Shown: piece after piece, positions 40,979-53,010 of the stretch
Numbering within the stretch: the stretch's first letter is position 1
Layout of the letters: each line of letters starts with the position of its first letter
From: Paracoccaceae bacterium
GTDB lineage: Bacteria; Pseudomonadota; Alphaproteobacteria; Rhodobacterales; Rhodobacteraceae
Direction of reading: 5' to 3'
Length of the DNA: 64,000 nt
Assembly (NCBI GenBank): GCA_020446815.1
Contig: JAGRDY010000034.1
Location: 43,618 to 107,617, forward strand
Notes under the pieces: generated by a model
The model's input: only the letters and a program-made list of their open reading frames with translations
Databases searched by the model: none
What the model was told of the DNA's origin: nothing
Made by a program: the position numbers and the translations under genes

Positions 40979-41518
40979 CTACCCGTGGGTCAGGTAGATA
41001 GACATCTGGCGCAGGGTGTCGTGGATTTCCGGGCTGAGCGTCTGCATGCCGATGGTTGCGTCGTGCAATGCCCTGAGATCCTTGTGGATTCCGGCCATCT
41101 CAACATCCGTCATTTCGCGATCGCCGCGCGAAAACCCGGCAATCGAACGGGACGAACCGCGCATGACCGAAGCCGCCATGCCAAAGCACATGCCGAATTT
41201 GGCGGCCTCGCTCAGCACACCCAGCGGGTCGGTCTGCGCCAGATCGCGCCAGCGGATCGAACCTTCATTGGAAAACCCCCAATGCACGATCGGGTCATTC
41301 ATCACGAAGCCCTTGGCCGAATAGGCATCGAGCCATTCCTTGCTGTAGGACTGAAAGAAGTACCGGGGTGTGGTAAACTGGATATGCAGCCCGATCGCGA
41401 AGCCCGTCGGGCTGCGTTCATGGAGCCGCCTCAAAAGATCGTTCGCTTGCGAAACCTGAGTCACTTCGCGCTTTTCCTCGCGGTATGGGTTCTTTATCTG
41501 CCACGCCTTACCTGTCAT
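40979..41518 (-). CDS. LuxR-type autoinducer-binding protein lacking the DNA-binding domain
   Basis: A 179-residue protein (from ATG 41518; in-frame codons extend to 41590). It contains the AHL-binding fold signature: YSKEWLDAYSAKGFVMNDP, then IVHWGFSNEGSIRWRDLAQT, corresponding to the conserved Trp/Tyr/Asp/Trp of LuxR proteins, followed by the Gly-rich FGMCFGMAASVMRGSSRSIA. The protein ends at LSPEIHDTLRQMSIYLTHG, where LuxR proteins carry an HTH. No HTH is found in any frame before the tgt stop. It diverges from a complete LuxR at 41574. It could titrate signal or form inactive heterodimers, as described for Agrobacterium TrlR (inference). Confidence 0.82.
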   Translation of the reverse strand: MTGKAWQIKNPYREEKREVTQVSQANDLLRRLHERSPTGFAIGLHIQFTTPRYFFQSYSKEWLDAYSAKGFVMNDPIVHWGFSNEGSIRWRDLAQTDPLGVLSEAAKFGMCFGMAASVMRGSSRSIAGFSRGDREMTDVEMAGIHKDLRALHDATIGMQTLSPEIHDTLRQMSIYLTHG

Positions 41519-41573
41519 AACTCGATATGCACAGTTTTCGATATTGCACCTTTTCTGACCGGAACGCAAAGCC

Positions 41574-42212
41574 TTGGCGAAAGAATTCATCCGCGCGGAG
41601 CCAGAAGATGAAGGCGCCGGAAGTCTCGAGTTTTCGGCCCTCGCTCCGGCAGGGTATTATATCGCCTTGCGGGTGGGTTTCGCGTTTCCGCTTGCTGAAC
41701 AAAACGCCCTGCCGCCTGCCTGGGTCGAGCGTTACACCAACGAAAGCTACATGGTCTTCGATCCGGTCATGCAATGGGTCTATCGCAATTTCGGCACCAT
41801 CCGCTGGAGCGAAATCACCCTGCCTGATCCGCGTGAAATCCTGCGAGAAGCGGCGACTCATGGCCTGAAATACGGCGTGGCCATCAGCTTTGAGGATCCC
41901 GGCCCGCATGGTCAGCGGTCATTCGGCAGCTTTTCACGCCCCGACCGCGAATTCACCGATGACGAGATCGCAGCCCTCATCCGCAGGCTTCAGTTGCTGC
42001 ATGTCGCGACGGCGCCGCCGACCAATCTGACCAAGGCCGAACTCGAGGCTCTGGAGATGGTCAAAGAGGGGATGCTCTTGAAAGAAATCGCAAATCGGCT
42101 GGGCGTGTCCGAGGGTGCGGTCAAGCAAAGGCTCAAGAACGCCAAGGCCAAACTGGGTGCCAAAACCGCAAGCCAGGCCGTTTCCACCGCGGCCGGATAC
42201 GGCCTGATTTGA
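41574..42212 (+). CDS. LuxR-family quorum-sensing regulator
   Basis: A 212-residue protein with a TTG start preceded by GGAACG. The autoinducer domain (WVERYTNESYMVFDPVMQWV, YGVAISFEDPGPHGQRSFGS) is followed by a C-terminal helix-turn-helix (TKAELEALEMVKEGMLLKEI, GVSEGAVKQRLKNAKAKLGA). It is slightly shorter than LuxR (about 240). The luxI gene follows 119 bases downstream, the classical convergent-in-function pair. It is divergent from the HTH-less protein at 40979, with about 55 bases between. Confidence 0.9.
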   Translation: MAKEFIRAEPEDEGAGSLEFSALAPAGYYIALRVGFAFPLAEQNALPPAWVERYTNESYMVFDPVMQWVYRNFGTIRWSEITLPDPREILREAATHGLKYGVAISFEDPGPHGQRSFGSFSRPDREFTDDEIAALIRRLQLLHVATAPPTNLTKAELEALEMVKEGMLLKEIANRLGVSEGAVKQRLKNAKAKLGAKTASQAVSTAAGYGLI

Positions 42213-42331
42213 TTGTTAGGGTTTGAAAAACACAGCGTCAGGTAGAAAAATACCGAAACTTTCACCTAAAAGATTATAAACTGTTTCCAATAGTGATCTA
42301 ATTGTCCCGCCTGAAAAAGGAGGGGCAATCC

Positions 42332-42934
42332 ATGAAGAACATCACCTTCGATCTGTCGGAAATGCATCGTTATGGAACAGCGTTTTACGAATACCTGAAG
42401 TTGCGCAAGCAGTATTTTGTCGATTCGCTGAACTGGGACATTCCCCATAACGAGGCGGTCGAGATGGACCAATACGACAACCCGCTGGCGCATTATTCCC
42501 TTGTGGTCAAGGACGGCAAGGTGGTCGGTGGCGCACGGGCCATGCCGACGACCTCGAAATGGGGTGACCATACCTACATGATCCGCGACGCGGCGGAAGG
42601 CAAATTGCCGGGCATCCCCGACAAGCTGATGAGCAACGCGATCGTCACCCCGCAGGTGTGGGAGTGCACGCGGCTCATCACAGCTGATTCGGTGGCCACG
42701 CATTCCGACCGGTCGCAGGTGCTGTCGCTGGTCATGCAAGGGGTATCCGATATCGCCCAGGCACATGGCGCAAGCGAACTGATCGCGATCGCCCCGGTGT
42801 TGCTGGTGCGGGCGATGCGCCAGCTCGGCTGGCCGGTCAGCCGGGCAAGCGACCCCTATGTCGGCAAGGAAGACGGTCGCCGCTATGCGGTTTTGGCCAT
42901 GCCGGTCGCGCCGATGCGCATCGCCGCCGAATAA
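42332..42934 (+). CDS. Acyl-homoserine-lactone synthase (LuxI family)
   Basis: A protein of 200 residues. It has the autoinducer-synthase core: YLKLRKQYFVDSLNWDIP (Arg/Trp/Asp positions), VEMDQYDNPLAHYSLVV, VVGGARAMPTTSKWG and WECTRLITA, a Glu/Arg motif of the active site. A strong AGGAGG is at 42319-42324. The 119-base AT-rich region after luxR should hold the promoter and a lux-type box, for which only a weak AGGT...ACCT dyad is visible. A GC hairpin follows the stop. The acyl chain length cannot be read from sequence. Confidence 0.92.
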   Translation: MKNITFDLSEMHRYGTAFYEYLKLRKQYFVDSLNWDIPHNEAVEMDQYDNPLAHYSLVVKDGKVVGGARAMPTTSKWGDHTYMIRDAAEGKLPGIPDKLMSNAIVTPQVWECTRLITADSVATHSDRSQVLSLVMQGVSDIAQAHGASELIAIAPVLLVRAMRQLGWPVSRASDPYVGKEDGRRYAVLAMPVAPMRIAAE

Positions 42935-43237
42935 CGGCATCCGGGCGAGGCGCCCGGCGGAGCAAGAGATGATGGGCAGCACTGGCTGAAGCCGCAACGC
43001 ATTTGGTCGCGGATGACGCGGGCACGCGCCCTGGCGGTGAAAGAAAGCCGGCAAGACCGCGCGCGGGGTGCCAATTCCGGGTTGCGCGTGAAGACATGCA
43101 CACTATTGTCGCGCCACCAACGCTGAAGGCCGGTTGAAGAGGGCAGGCCGCATCCCTAGATAGCGTAGCTGAACAGGGGAAAGCCAAGCGCCGCCGATAA
43201 TCGGGGCCGGTGTTTTCCTGCGAAACAAGGAAACCTG
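42935..43237. other. 303-bp intergenic region between luxI and lon
   Basis: No gene is supported. The left edge is a perfect hairpin (see 42941-42957). The remainder contains no coding pattern on either strand and ends with the lon promoter area; no clear sigma-32 site could be fixed by eye. Confidence 0.5.
42941..42957 (+). terminator. Hairpin after luxI
   Basis: CCGGGCG-AGG-CGCCCGG, a perfect 7-bp stem 6 bases after the luxI stop. It has no T-run, so termination would be weak or Rho-assisted. Confidence 0.5.
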
Positions 43238-45646
43238 ATGTCTGAACACAGCCCCCAAAACTACCCGGTATTGCCGTTGCGCGATATCGTGGTTTTTCCG
43301 CATATGATATTCCCGCTTTTCGTTGGCCGGGAAAAATCGGTGCGCGCCCTTGAAGAGGTGATGCGCGAGGACAATCAGATCCTGCTTTCCTCGCAAATCG
43401 ACCCATCGGTCGATGACCCGGCCGCGGAAGGGATCTACCGCGTGGGTGTCCTGGCCAATGTGCTGCAATTGCTGAAACTGCCCGATGGCACGGTCAAGGT
43501 GCTGGTGGAAGGCAAGACACGGGTGCGGATCGTCGAATTCATCGACAACGAATCCTATTTCGAAGCGAGGGCAGAGCCCTTGACGGAAATCCCCGGCGAT
43601 GAAGCGACGGTGGAGGCATTGCTGCGCTCGGTGCCCGAGGAATTCGAACGCTACGCCAAGATCAAGAAAAACGTCCCCGAGGAAGCGCTTTCGGCCGTGG
43701 CCGAAAGCCGCGAGGCCGCGCGGCTGGCCGATCTCGTTTCGGGGCATCTGGGCGTGGAGGTCAGCCAGAAACAGGATCTGCTTGAAACGCTGGATGTGGC
43801 CGAACGTCTGGAAAAGGTATTCGGCCTGATGCAGGGCGAAATGTCGGTCCTGCAGGTCGAGAAGAAAATCAAGACGCGGGTCAAGTCGCAGATGGAGCGG
43901 ACCCAGCGCGAATATTATCTGAATGAGCAGATGAAGGCCATTCAGAAAGAGCTTGGCGACGGCGAAGAAGGCCAGAACGAAATCAACGAACTGGTTGAAA
44001 AGATCGCCAAGACCAAGTTTTCCAAAGAGGCGCGCGACAAGGCCGAGGCGGAGTTGAAAAAGCTCAAGTCGATGTCGCCGATGTCGGCCGAGGCGACGGT
44101 GGTGCGCAATTATCTCGACTGGCTGCTGGCTTTGCCTTGGGGGGTCAAATCGCGCGTCAAGAAGGATCTGAACGCGGCGCAGAAGGTCTTGGATGACGAT
44201 CATTATGGCCTGGAAAAGGTCAAGGAACGGATTGTCGAATATCTGGCCGTGCAGCAAAGGTCCGCCAAGATGAAAGGCCCGATCCTGTGCCTCGTCGGCC
44301 CGCCGGGGGTTGGCAAGACCTCGCTCGGCAAATCGGTGGCGCGGGCGACGGGGCGCGAATTCATCCGCATCAGCCTTGGCGGGGTGCGCGACGAATCCGA
44401 GATCCGCGGCCACAGGCGCACCTATATCGGCTCCATGCCCGGCAAGATCATTCAGGCGCTGAAGAAAGCCAAGACCACCAACCCGCTGATCCTTCTCGAC
44501 GAGATCGACAAGATGGGCCAGGATTTTCGCGGCGATCCGGCAAGCGCGATGCTCGAGGTGCTGGACCCCGAGCAGAACGCGACCTTCATCGATCACTATC
44601 TGGAGGTTGAATACGACCTTTCCAACGTGATGTTCCTGACCACGGCCAACACCTACAACATGCCGTTGCCGCTGCTCGACCGGATGGAGATCATTCCGCT
44701 GGCCGGATACACGGAGGATGAAAAGCGCGAAATCGCCAAACAGCACCTGATCCCCAAACAGATCAAGAACCATGGGCTGCGCAAACAGGAATTCCGCCTG
44801 ACCGACGATGCGTTGCAGGAAATCATTCGCACCTACACGCGCGAGGCCGGCGTGCGAAACCTGGAGCGTGAAATCTCCAAGCTCGCCCGCAAGGCGCTGA
44901 CACGGATCGTGCGCAAGGATGCCGAGCGGATCGAGATCACCCCCGCGCAGCTGGAAGAGTTTCTTGGCGTGAAACGCTTTCGGTACGGTCTGGCCGAAAA
45001 GGAGGACCAGATCGGCGTGGTGACCGGGCTGGCCTGGACTTCCGTGGGGGGCGATCTCTTGTCGATCGAGGCTGTGCAACTGCCGGGCAAGGGGCGGATG
45101 AAGACCACCGGCAAGCTCGGCGAGGTGATGAAGGAATCGATCGAGGCGGCGGCGAGTTTCGTGCGTTCCATCAGCCCGCAGATCGGCGTCAAGCCCCCGA
45201 AATTCGAGAAGGTGGATATTCATGTTCACGTCCCCGAAGGGGCCACCCCGAAGGATGGGCCGTCGGCCGGTGTCGCCATGGTCACCTCGATCGTGTCGGT
45301 GCTGACCCAGATTCCGGTGCGCAAGGATATCGCCATGACCGGCGAGGTGACGCTGCGCGGCAATGTGCTGCCCATCGGCGGATTGAAGGAAAAGCTTCTG
45401 GCGGCGCTGCGCGGCGGAATCAAGACGGTATTGATCCCGCAGGAAAACGCCAAGGATCTGACCGAGATTCCCGACAATGTGAAATCCGGGATGACGATCA
45501 TCCCGGTGGCGCATGTGCGCGAGGTGCTTCAACATGCGCTGGTGCGGATGCCCGAGGCGATCATTTGGGATGAAGAGGCCGAGGAGGCGGCCGCCAAGGC
45601 GGCGATGCAGGACAAGGGTGACAACGCTTCGCGAACAGCGCATTGA
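43238..45646 (+). CDS. lon: ATP-dependent Lon protease
   Basis: A protein of 802 residues. It contains a LonA N-terminal domain ([20 protein letters not shown]), a coiled middle, an AAA+ module with Walker [21 protein letters not shown] and Walker [10 protein letters not shown], and a C-terminal peptidase with Ser676 ([10 protein letters not shown]) and Lys719 as dyad (by 43-residue spacing as in E. coli S679/K722). It degrades misfolded and regulatory proteins in the cytoplasm. The hupB gene that often follows lon is absent. Confidence 0.97.
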   Translation: MSEHSPQNYPVLPLRDIVVFPHMIFPLFVGREKSVRALEEVMREDNQILLSSQIDPSVDDPAAEGIYRVGVLANVLQLLKLPDGTVKVLVEGKTRVRIVEFIDNESYFEARAEPLTEIPGDEATVEALLRSVPEEFERYAKIKKNVPEEALSAVAESREAARLADLVSGHLGVEVSQKQDLLETLDVAERLEKVFGLMQGEMSVLQVEKKIKTRVKSQMERTQREYYLNEQMKAIQKELGDGEEGQNEINELVEKIAKTKFSKEARDKAEAELKKLKSMSPMSAEATVVRNYLDWLLALPWGVKSRVKKDLNAAQKVLDDDHYGLEKVKERIVEYLAVQQRSAKMKGPILCLVGPPGVGKTSLGKSVARATGREFIRISLGGVRDESEIRGHRRTYIGSMPGKIIQALKKAKTTNPLILLDEIDKMGQDFRGDPASAMLEVLDPEQNATFIDHYLEVEYDLSNVMFLTTANTYNMPLPLLDRMEIIPLAGYTEDEKREIAKQHLIPKQIKNHGLRKQEFRLTDDALQEIIRTYTREAGVRNLEREISKLARKALTRIVRKDAERIEITPAQLEEFLGVKRFRYGLAEKEDQIGVVTGLAWTSVGGDLLSIEAVQLPGKGRMKTTGKLGEVMKESIEAAASFVRSISPQIGVKPPKFEKVDIHVHVPEGATPKDGPSAGVAMVTSIVSVLTQIPVRKDIAMTGEVTLRGNVLPIGGLKEKLLAALRGGIKTVLIPQENAKDLTEIPDNVKSGMTIIPVAHVREVLQHALVRMPEAIIWDEEAEEAAAKAAMQDKGDNASRTAH

Positions 45647-46148
45647 GGGGCCGGCCGGCCGAACGGCCGGCTGCGAGCGATCGACCGTAGACGGCGAGCG
45701 CGGCCATTGCGCCGGGACACGGCCTTGGATCGATTGCGCGCTGAGTGTGTCTCCTACCGTCTGCCTTGGTTCTGAGGCGGAGTGAGAAGGCAGGCAGCGT
45801 CAAGCGCATGCGGCGCCGCACCTTCGGGCCGGGCGCCCGGCAGCTCATTGCCTTTCAACAGGGGCCGGAAACGCTTGAATTCTCGATTTCGCGAAAGCGT
45901 GATCATTGAAAATGCCACTCTGTTGCCCCATTTCGGCTGTATCGGTCCCGGTTCAGGCCCCTTAGCGGCGGGGCCGGCCGCGGGCTTTCGGGCGGTAACT
46001 TCCCGTTAACCTGGGAGGCGGTAGGAATTGGTTAATTGCGTTTCGGTCTTTGCTCGAAGCGTCGTGCGACAAGAGCGCGTCCGAGCGAAAGGAAAGGCAG
46101 GTCCGCGCGGCGCACCGCATAGGTGAGACGCCCCTGAGGAGGGAAGGC
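45647..46148. other. 502-bp intergenic region between lon and GNAT
   Basis: Directly after lon is a palindromic hairpin GCCGGCC-GAAC-GGCCGGC (45653-45670), probably ending transcription. In the middle a 33-codon frame (45808-45909, containing TFGPGARQLIAFQQGPETLE) looks coding-like but is too short to name and may be a gene remnant. Further on, TTAACC and GGTTAA (46006-46011 and 46030-46035) form an inverted repeat 18 bases apart. No ribosomal genes rplU and rpmA are here, although they commonly precede the GNAT-obg genes in this order. Confidence 0.5.
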
Positions 46149-46688
46149 ATGATTCATCCATCCGTCGTCGTCCAGCCCGCGCTGGCGAGCGATCGTTTTG
46201 TGCTGCGCCCCTTGCAGCAGTCCGATGCCGGGCTGATTGCGCTTCATACCGCCGACCGGCGCATCGCCGAAGGCACCAGAACCATTCCGCACCCCTTGCC
46301 GCCCGGCGCGACCGAGGCGTTTTGCGCCCGCATCCTGGCCGGTGGCAGTGGCGAGGATATCTGGATCATCGACGGGTCGGGGGCCGGCCATGCCGAGGTG
46401 ATCGGCCTGGTCAGCCTGACCCCGATGGAACGCGACCAAAGCGAGATCAAGTATTGGGTCGCGCCGGCTTTCTGGAATACCGGCTACGCATCCGAAGCTG
46501 TCGCGGCTATCGTCGCGGCCAACCCGCAAGGCGCCCGGACGTTGTTTGCAGAGGTCTTTCAGGACAATCCCGGCTCGGCGCGGGTCCTGACAAATTGCGG
46601 TTTCGAATATCTCGGCGATGCCGAGGCCTTTTCCGTCGCGCGCAACGCCACCGTGCCGACCTGGACCTATCTGCGCCGGATGGCATGA
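46149..46688 (+). CDS. GNAT acetyltransferase (RimJ/RimL-like)
   Basis: A protein of 179 residues. Its N-terminus LASDRFVLRPLQQSDAGLIA and the segments IKYWVAPAFWNTGYASEAVA and NPGSARVLTNCGFEYLGD match the GNAT family that acetylates amino groups. ATG 46149 has GAGGAGGGAAGG upstream. It lies immediately before obg, as in other Rhodobacterales. Confidence 0.88.
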   Translation: MIHPSVVVQPALASDRFVLRPLQQSDAGLIALHTADRRIAEGTRTIPHPLPPGATEAFCARILAGGSGEDIWIIDGSGAGHAEVIGLVSLTPMERDQSEIKYWVAPAFWNTGYASEAVAAIVAANPQGARTLFAEVFQDNPGSARVLTNCGFEYLGDAEAFSVARNATVPTWTYLRRMA

Positions 46689-49030
<2,342 letters not shown>

Positions 49031-49056
49031 AGACGACCGGGAAACGGGGGCATCCG

Positions 49057-50319
49057 ATGGAATTGAACGATCTGCCTGACCTGATGAAAGCGATCGGTGG
49101 CAATGCGCGTGCCGCCGCCGCGCAACTGGCCTGCGCCAGCGCAGAAAGCAAGGTTGCAGCACTCAGGGCCGCCGCGGAGGCGGTCTGGAGCGCCCGCGCC
49201 AAGATTGCCGCGGCAAATGACGAGGATATGGCCCTTGCCACCTCCAGAAACCTCAACCCGGCCATGCTGGACCGGCTCAGGCTGGATGAGCAGCGTATTG
49301 CCGGCATTGTCGAAGGCCTTCGATCGGTTGCGGACCAACCCGACCCTGTCGGCTCGGTCATCGCCGAATGGGACATGCCGTCGGGTCTGCATATTCGCCG
49401 CGTGCGCACGCCTCTGGGAGTGGTCGGGGTGATCTATGAAAGCCGCCCGAACGTGACTGCCGACGCCGGGGCGCTGTGTCTGAAGGCGGGAAACGCCGTC
49501 ATTCTGCGCGGCGGATCGGAAAGCTTTCGCTCCAGCCAGGCGCTTCATGCCTGTCTGCGAACCGGGCTTGACCATGCGGGCCTGCCCGAAACCGCGATCC
49601 AGCTGGTGCCGACACGCGACCGCGCCGCCGTGTCGGAAATGCTGGGCATGACGGATTTTATCGACGTCATCGTGCCGCGCGGCGGCAAGGGGCTTGTCGG
49701 GCTGGTGCAGGCCGAGGCGCGGGTGCCGGTATTTGCGCATCTGGAAGGCATCTGCCATGTCTATGCCGATGGCGATGCCGATCTGGAAAAGGCCAGGGCC
49801 GTGGTGATCAACGCCAAGACGCGGCGCACCGGAATTTGTGGCGCGGCCGAATGCCTGCTGATCGACAAGGCCTTCCTTGCCGCCCATGGGGCGGTTCTGA
49901 TCGAGGATCTGCTGGCGGCGGGTGTCGAGGTGCGGGCCGATGGCGATCTGGCCGCGATCGCCGGTACGGTGCGCGCGAAGGCGGGGGATTTCGGGCATGA
50001 ATTTCTTGACAGCATCATCGCGGTCAAGGCCGTCGACGGGGTGGAAGGGGCAATTTCCCACATCCGCCGGTATGGCTCGAACCATACCGATGCGATCCTG
50101 ACCGAAAACGACGCCACGGCGAACCGGTTTTTCCAGTGTCTCGATTCGGCGATTCTGATGCGCAACGCATCGACCCAGTTCGCCGATGGCGGTGAGTTCG
50201 GCATGGGCGCGGAGATCGGCATCGCCACCGGAAAGATGCATGCGCGCGGCCCGGTCGGCGCCGAGCAACTGACATCGTTCAAATATCTCGTGGAGGGGAA
50301 CGGAACGGTCAGGGCGTAA
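49057..50319 (+). CDS. proA: Gamma-glutamyl phosphate reductase
   Basis: A protein of 420 residues of the aldehyde dehydrogenase fold. [20 protein letters not shown] and [12 protein letters not shown] bind NADPH. The catalytic Cys is in [37 protein letters not shown] is diagnostic of ProA. A palindromic hairpin follows. The second enzyme of proline synthesis. Confidence 0.95.
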   Translation: MELNDLPDLMKAIGGNARAAAAQLACASAESKVAALRAAAEAVWSARAKIAAANDEDMALATSRNLNPAMLDRLRLDEQRIAGIVEGLRSVADQPDPVGSVIAEWDMPSGLHIRRVRTPLGVVGVIYESRPNVTADAGALCLKAGNAVILRGGSESFRSSQALHACLRTGLDHAGLPETAIQLVPTRDRAAVSEMLGMTDFIDVIVPRGGKGLVGLVQAEARVPVFAHLEGICHVYADGDADLEKARAVVINAKTRRTGICGAAECLLIDKAFLAAHGAVLIEDLLAAGVEVRADGDLAAIAGTVRAKAGDFGHEFLDSIIAVKAVDGVEGAISHIRRYGSNHTDAILTENDATANRFFQCLDSAILMRNASTQFADGGEFGMGAEIGIATGKMHARGPVGAEQLTSFKYLVEGNGTVRA

Positions 50320-50328
50320 ATCGGCATT

Positions 50329-50344
50329 GCCGGAATTTTCCGGC
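50329..50344 (+). terminator. Hairpin after proA
   Basis: GCCGGAA-TT-TTCCGGC is a perfect palindromic stem 9 bases after the proA stop. It is short, without a T-run outside the stem. It lies between convergent proA and chpT and may serve both. Confidence 0.5.
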
Positions 50345-50416
50345 GGCGCGGCCCGCGCCTTGATCGCGCAGGAAAGCGATGCGTGGCCGATCGGGAACGT
50401 CGCGAAACGCTGCGCA

Positions 50417-51016
50417 TCAGAACCGCAGGGCCATCCGGGCGTCACCGAATTCGGCGATGATTTTGCGCTTCCTGCGCGCGAGCTCATCGGCAAGAAGCGC
50501 AAATTGCACATGCGCGGCAGACAGGTTCCTGTCGGCTGCCCCCGCGTCGAGGGTTTCCCAAAGCGTTGAGTCGACATTGATCTTTTCGGCGCTGGCGCTC
50601 ACCAGCCAATTGCCTTGCACCCGGTCCATGCTGACATGGCCGCCGCCGGTCAGCGCCGTTTCAAGACACAAGAACGCAAGCATGGCGAGCTTGGCATCCT
50701 GCCGGGGCACGCGGTCGGTTATGTGCCAGTCTATCTTGATCCGGCCGGTGCGGCCGATGTCGTCGAAGATCGCGCGGGCTTGCTTGCTATCGACAAACTG
50801 ATCGGCCCGTGCCAGACCGAAGGCGATACGAAACAGGCGTACCCTGGCATTGGCATTCGTGATACTGTCGAGGATCAGCGTGATTTCCGGGCCGCTTTCG
50901 GTGCCGGTCATCAGCAAAAGTTCCATGCCATTGCCAATGGCGCCCAGGGGGCTGACAATGTCGTGGCAAATTCGCGAGCTGAGCAATTCGCTCAGGTTGG
51001 GGTTTTCACCGGCCAT
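50417..51016 (-). CDS. chpT: Histidine phosphotransferase ChpT
   Basis: A 199-residue protein of the ChpT family: LSELLSSRICHDIVSPLGAI with the phosphorylated His in the HDIVSP motif, then NGMELLL and a degenerate ATP-binding-like C-terminal part. ChpT relays phosphate from CckA to CtrA in alphaproteobacteria, controlling cell cycle or motility. The start, ATG 51016, is 27 bases from the divergent DUF3553 gene. A CtrA-type box occurs at 51234. Confidence 0.87.
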   Translation of the reverse strand: MAGENPNLSELLSSRICHDIVSPLGAIGNGMELLLMTGTESGPEITLILDSITNANARVRLFRIAFGLARADQFVDSKQARAIFDDIGRTGRIKIDWHITDRVPRQDAKLAMLAFLCLETALTGGGHVSMDRVQGNWLVSASAEKINVDSTLWETLDAGAADRNLSAAHVQFALLADELARRKRKIIAEFGDARMALRF

Positions 51017-51043
51017 CGGTTTCCTGAAACTGGATGTGATAGA

Positions 51044-51220
51044 ATGAACGCACTCTTGGAACCGGGAATGCTGGTACGCCATCCGCGCCGCGAAGACTGG
51101 GGGTTGGGGCAGGTGCAGTCGAACATTGGCGGCAAGGTCACCGTGAATTTCGAACATGCGGGCAAGGTCGTCATCGACAGTTCCAATGTCAGCTTGGTCT
51201 TGGTCGTGGATTTCGAGTGA
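51044..51220 (+). CDS. DUF3553 domain protein
   Basis: A 58-residue protein. ALLEPGMLVRHPRREDWGLG and QVQSNIGGKVTVNFEHAGKV are the core of DUF3553, a small SH3-like fold also found at the end of UvrD-like proteins. It lies divergent to chpT with only 27 bases between the starts, so the two promoters must overlap the coding sequences. Confidence 0.85.
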   Translation: MNALLEPGMLVRHPRREDWGLGQVQSNIGGKVTVNFEHAGKVVIDSSNVSLVLVVDFE

Positions 51221-51233
51221 TGCTGGAAGATGA

Positions 51234-51249
51234 TTAAAAACCAGTTAAC
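51234..51249 (+). promoter_or_regulatory. CtrA-type box upstream of olsB
   Basis: TTAA-AAACCAG-TTAAC is an exact match to the CtrA consensus TTAA-N7-TTAAC. A further TTAA follows 8 bases later. It stands 112 bases before the OlsB start codon and downstream of the DUF3553 gene; ChpT, a CtrA phosphorelay protein, is encoded next door. Confidence 0.6.
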
Positions 51250-51360
51250 GCAACCATTAAGAGTGTCAATGCCAGCTTTTTCCGCGTCTTGTTGCAAATA
51301 CGCGCCGTCCGACCTAAGAAAGCAGCCTCGCCATGGGATGTATGAAACCGAACGTTATCG

Positions 51361-52146
51361 ATGATCCCTGAAAACACGCATTTTGAAATTCGACTTGCGG
51401 ACGGCGAACGGGACGTGCTGGCCGCGCAGCGGCTGCGGTATCGGGTATTCATCGAGGAATTGGGCGGCGGCGGGGCATCCGCCAACCATGCCGACCGGCT
51501 CGAATGTGACGAATTCGACGCGGTGAACGACCACCTGATCCTGGTTGACCGGCGCCGGGATGCGGCCAAGCTCGACCATGTCGTCGGCGCCTATCGGCTG
51601 TTGAAAGGTGACGCAGCCGCAAGTTTCGGGCGGTTTTACAGCGATTCCGAATATGATCTTGGCCCGCTGCGCCGTTCCGGGCGGCGCTTGCTGGAGCTGG
51701 GCAGGTCATGCGTGCTGGGTGAGTTTCGCGGCAGTTCGGCCATGTTCCTGCTATGGAACGGGCTGGCCGAATACGTTCTGCAAAACGGCATCGAGGTGAT
51801 GTTTGGCGTCGCCAGTTTTCACGGAACCGATATCGACGCGATCAGGATGCCGCTTAGCTGGCTTCACGAACATCATCTGGCGCCGGCGCATCTGCGCGTT
51901 CGCGCCCGTTCGGCGCATTATCAGCGCATGGACATCGTCGCCGGGGATGCGCTTGATCGCCATGCGGCGATGGTTGCGATGCCAGCCTTGATCAGGGCCT
52001 ACCTTCGGCTTGGCGGGTTTGTCGGCGACGGGGCCTTCATCGACCGGGATTTCAATACGACGGATGTATGCCTGCTGATGGATACGGCGGCCATGAGCGT
52101 GCGCCACAAGAGCTTTTTCACGCGCAAGCATGAGGCCAAGGGGTGA
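51361..52146 (+). CDS. olsB: Ornithine-acyl-ACP N-acyltransferase (OlsB-like)
   Basis: A protein of 261 residues. It has the GNAT-like hemolysin/OlsB fold: LAAQRLRYRVFIEELGG, ANHADRLECDEFDAVNDHLI, LLELGRSCVLGEFRGSSAMF and GFVGDGAFIDRDFNTTDVCL. OlsB makes lyso-ornithine lipid from ornithine and 3-hydroxyacyl-ACP. Its stop overlaps the OlsA GTG (GTGA), so the pair is coupled. Possible CtrA box 112 bases upstream. Confidence 0.9.
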   Translation: MIPENTHFEIRLADGERDVLAAQRLRYRVFIEELGGGGASANHADRLECDEFDAVNDHLILVDRRRDAAKLDHVVGAYRLLKGDAAASFGRFYSDSEYDLGPLRRSGRRLLELGRSCVLGEFRGSSAMFLLWNGLAEYVLQNGIEVMFGVASFHGTDIDAIRMPLSWLHEHHLAPAHLRVRARSAHYQRMDIVAGDALDRHAAMVAMPALIRAYLRLGGFVGDGAFIDRDFNTTDVCLLMDTAAMSVRHKSFFTRKHEAKG

Positions 52147-52982
52147 GCACCTGGAATGCGCGCGCTGAACCCGATCCGGTGCGCATCGGCCCGGCCGGAT
52201 GGGTGCGCGCCGCGTTGAGGGCGACGGCGCTGGGGGGGGTGACCTATGGCTGCCTGGGTGTGCTTCTGGCCGCCAGGCTGATCGAGGCGCCGCTTTTTGG
52301 CATGAACCGTCCCGTCACCCCCAATATCACCCGGTTTGTCTGCCGCTCGTCTTTGGCCATTCTCGGGATGCGTTACCGGGTGACGGGACAGCCGATGAAA
52401 CACCGCGGCGCGGTGGTGGCCAATCATGTATCCTGGCTCGACATCTTTTCGCTGAACGCCTGTCAGAAAATCTATTTCGTCTCAAAATCCGAGGTAGCGG
52501 GCTGGGCCGGGATCGGCTGGCTTGCGCGCGCCACGGGAACCGCCTTCATTGCCCGCGACCCGAAGGAAGCGCGCGCCCAGCGGGCGCTGATAGAAGACAG
52601 GATCCGGGCCGGCCATCAGCTTTTGTTCTTTCCCGAAGGCACATCGACCGACGGGCTGCGTGTCTTGCCGTTCAAATCCACCCTCTTTGCGGCTTTCTTC
52701 AGCCATGGGTTGGAACAAGCACTGAAGATTCAGCCGGTAAGCGTTGTCTACCGCGCCCCGGCCGGGCAAGATCCCCATTATTACGGCTGGTGGGGCGACA
52801 TGGGTTTTGGCGCGCATTTCTGGAAGACGCTGGCAACCCGGCGGCAAGGCACGGTCGATGTGGTTTTTCATCAGCCGGTCAGTGTCGATGCGTTCGAATC
52901 GCGCAAGGAACTGGCGGCGCATTGCGAAGCGGTCGTGAGAGACGGTGTGAAGAACATTCTTGGCGCCGACTACCTGGAGTGA
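52143..52982 (+). CDS. olsA: Lyso-ornithine lipid/1-acylglycerol-phosphate acyltransferase (OlsA/PlsC-like)
   Basis: A 279-residue membrane-linked protein with a GTG start. The acyltransferase motifs are NHVSWLDIFSLN (H-x4-D), a Lys/Ser region VSKSEVAGWAG, and FPEGTSTDG. It would acylate lyso-ornithine lipid to ornithine lipid, a phosphorus-free membrane lipid. The coupling with olsB is diagnostic. The first 45 residues include a hydrophobic helix. Confidence 0.9.
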   Translation: MSTWNARAEPDPVRIGPAGWVRAALRATALGGVTYGCLGVLLAARLIEAPLFGMNRPVTPNITRFVCRSSLAILGMRYRVTGQPMKHRGAVVANHVSWLDIFSLNACQKIYFVSKSEVAGWAGIGWLARATGTAFIARDPKEARAQRALIEDRIRAGHQLLFFPEGTSTDGLRVLPFKSTLFAAFFSHGLEQALKIQPVSVVYRAPAGQDPHYYGWWGDMGFGAHFWKTLATRRQGTVDVVFHQPVSVDAFESRKELAAHCEAVVRDGVKNILGADYLE

Positions 52983-53010
52983 GCGCAGCGCCCAGCGGTC
53001 AGTCCAGAGG

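Noticed and set aside
40979-41590. Frameshift explaining the lost HTH of the AHL-binding protein
   Set aside because: All three minus-strand frames at the 3' end were considered; the gene ends 5 bases from the tgt stop and no HTH-like sequence is hidden there.
43103-45643. 846-codon open frame opposite lon
   Set aside because: It is the antisense shadow of lon in GC-rich DNA; composition is rich in His/Arg/Leu with no domain pattern.
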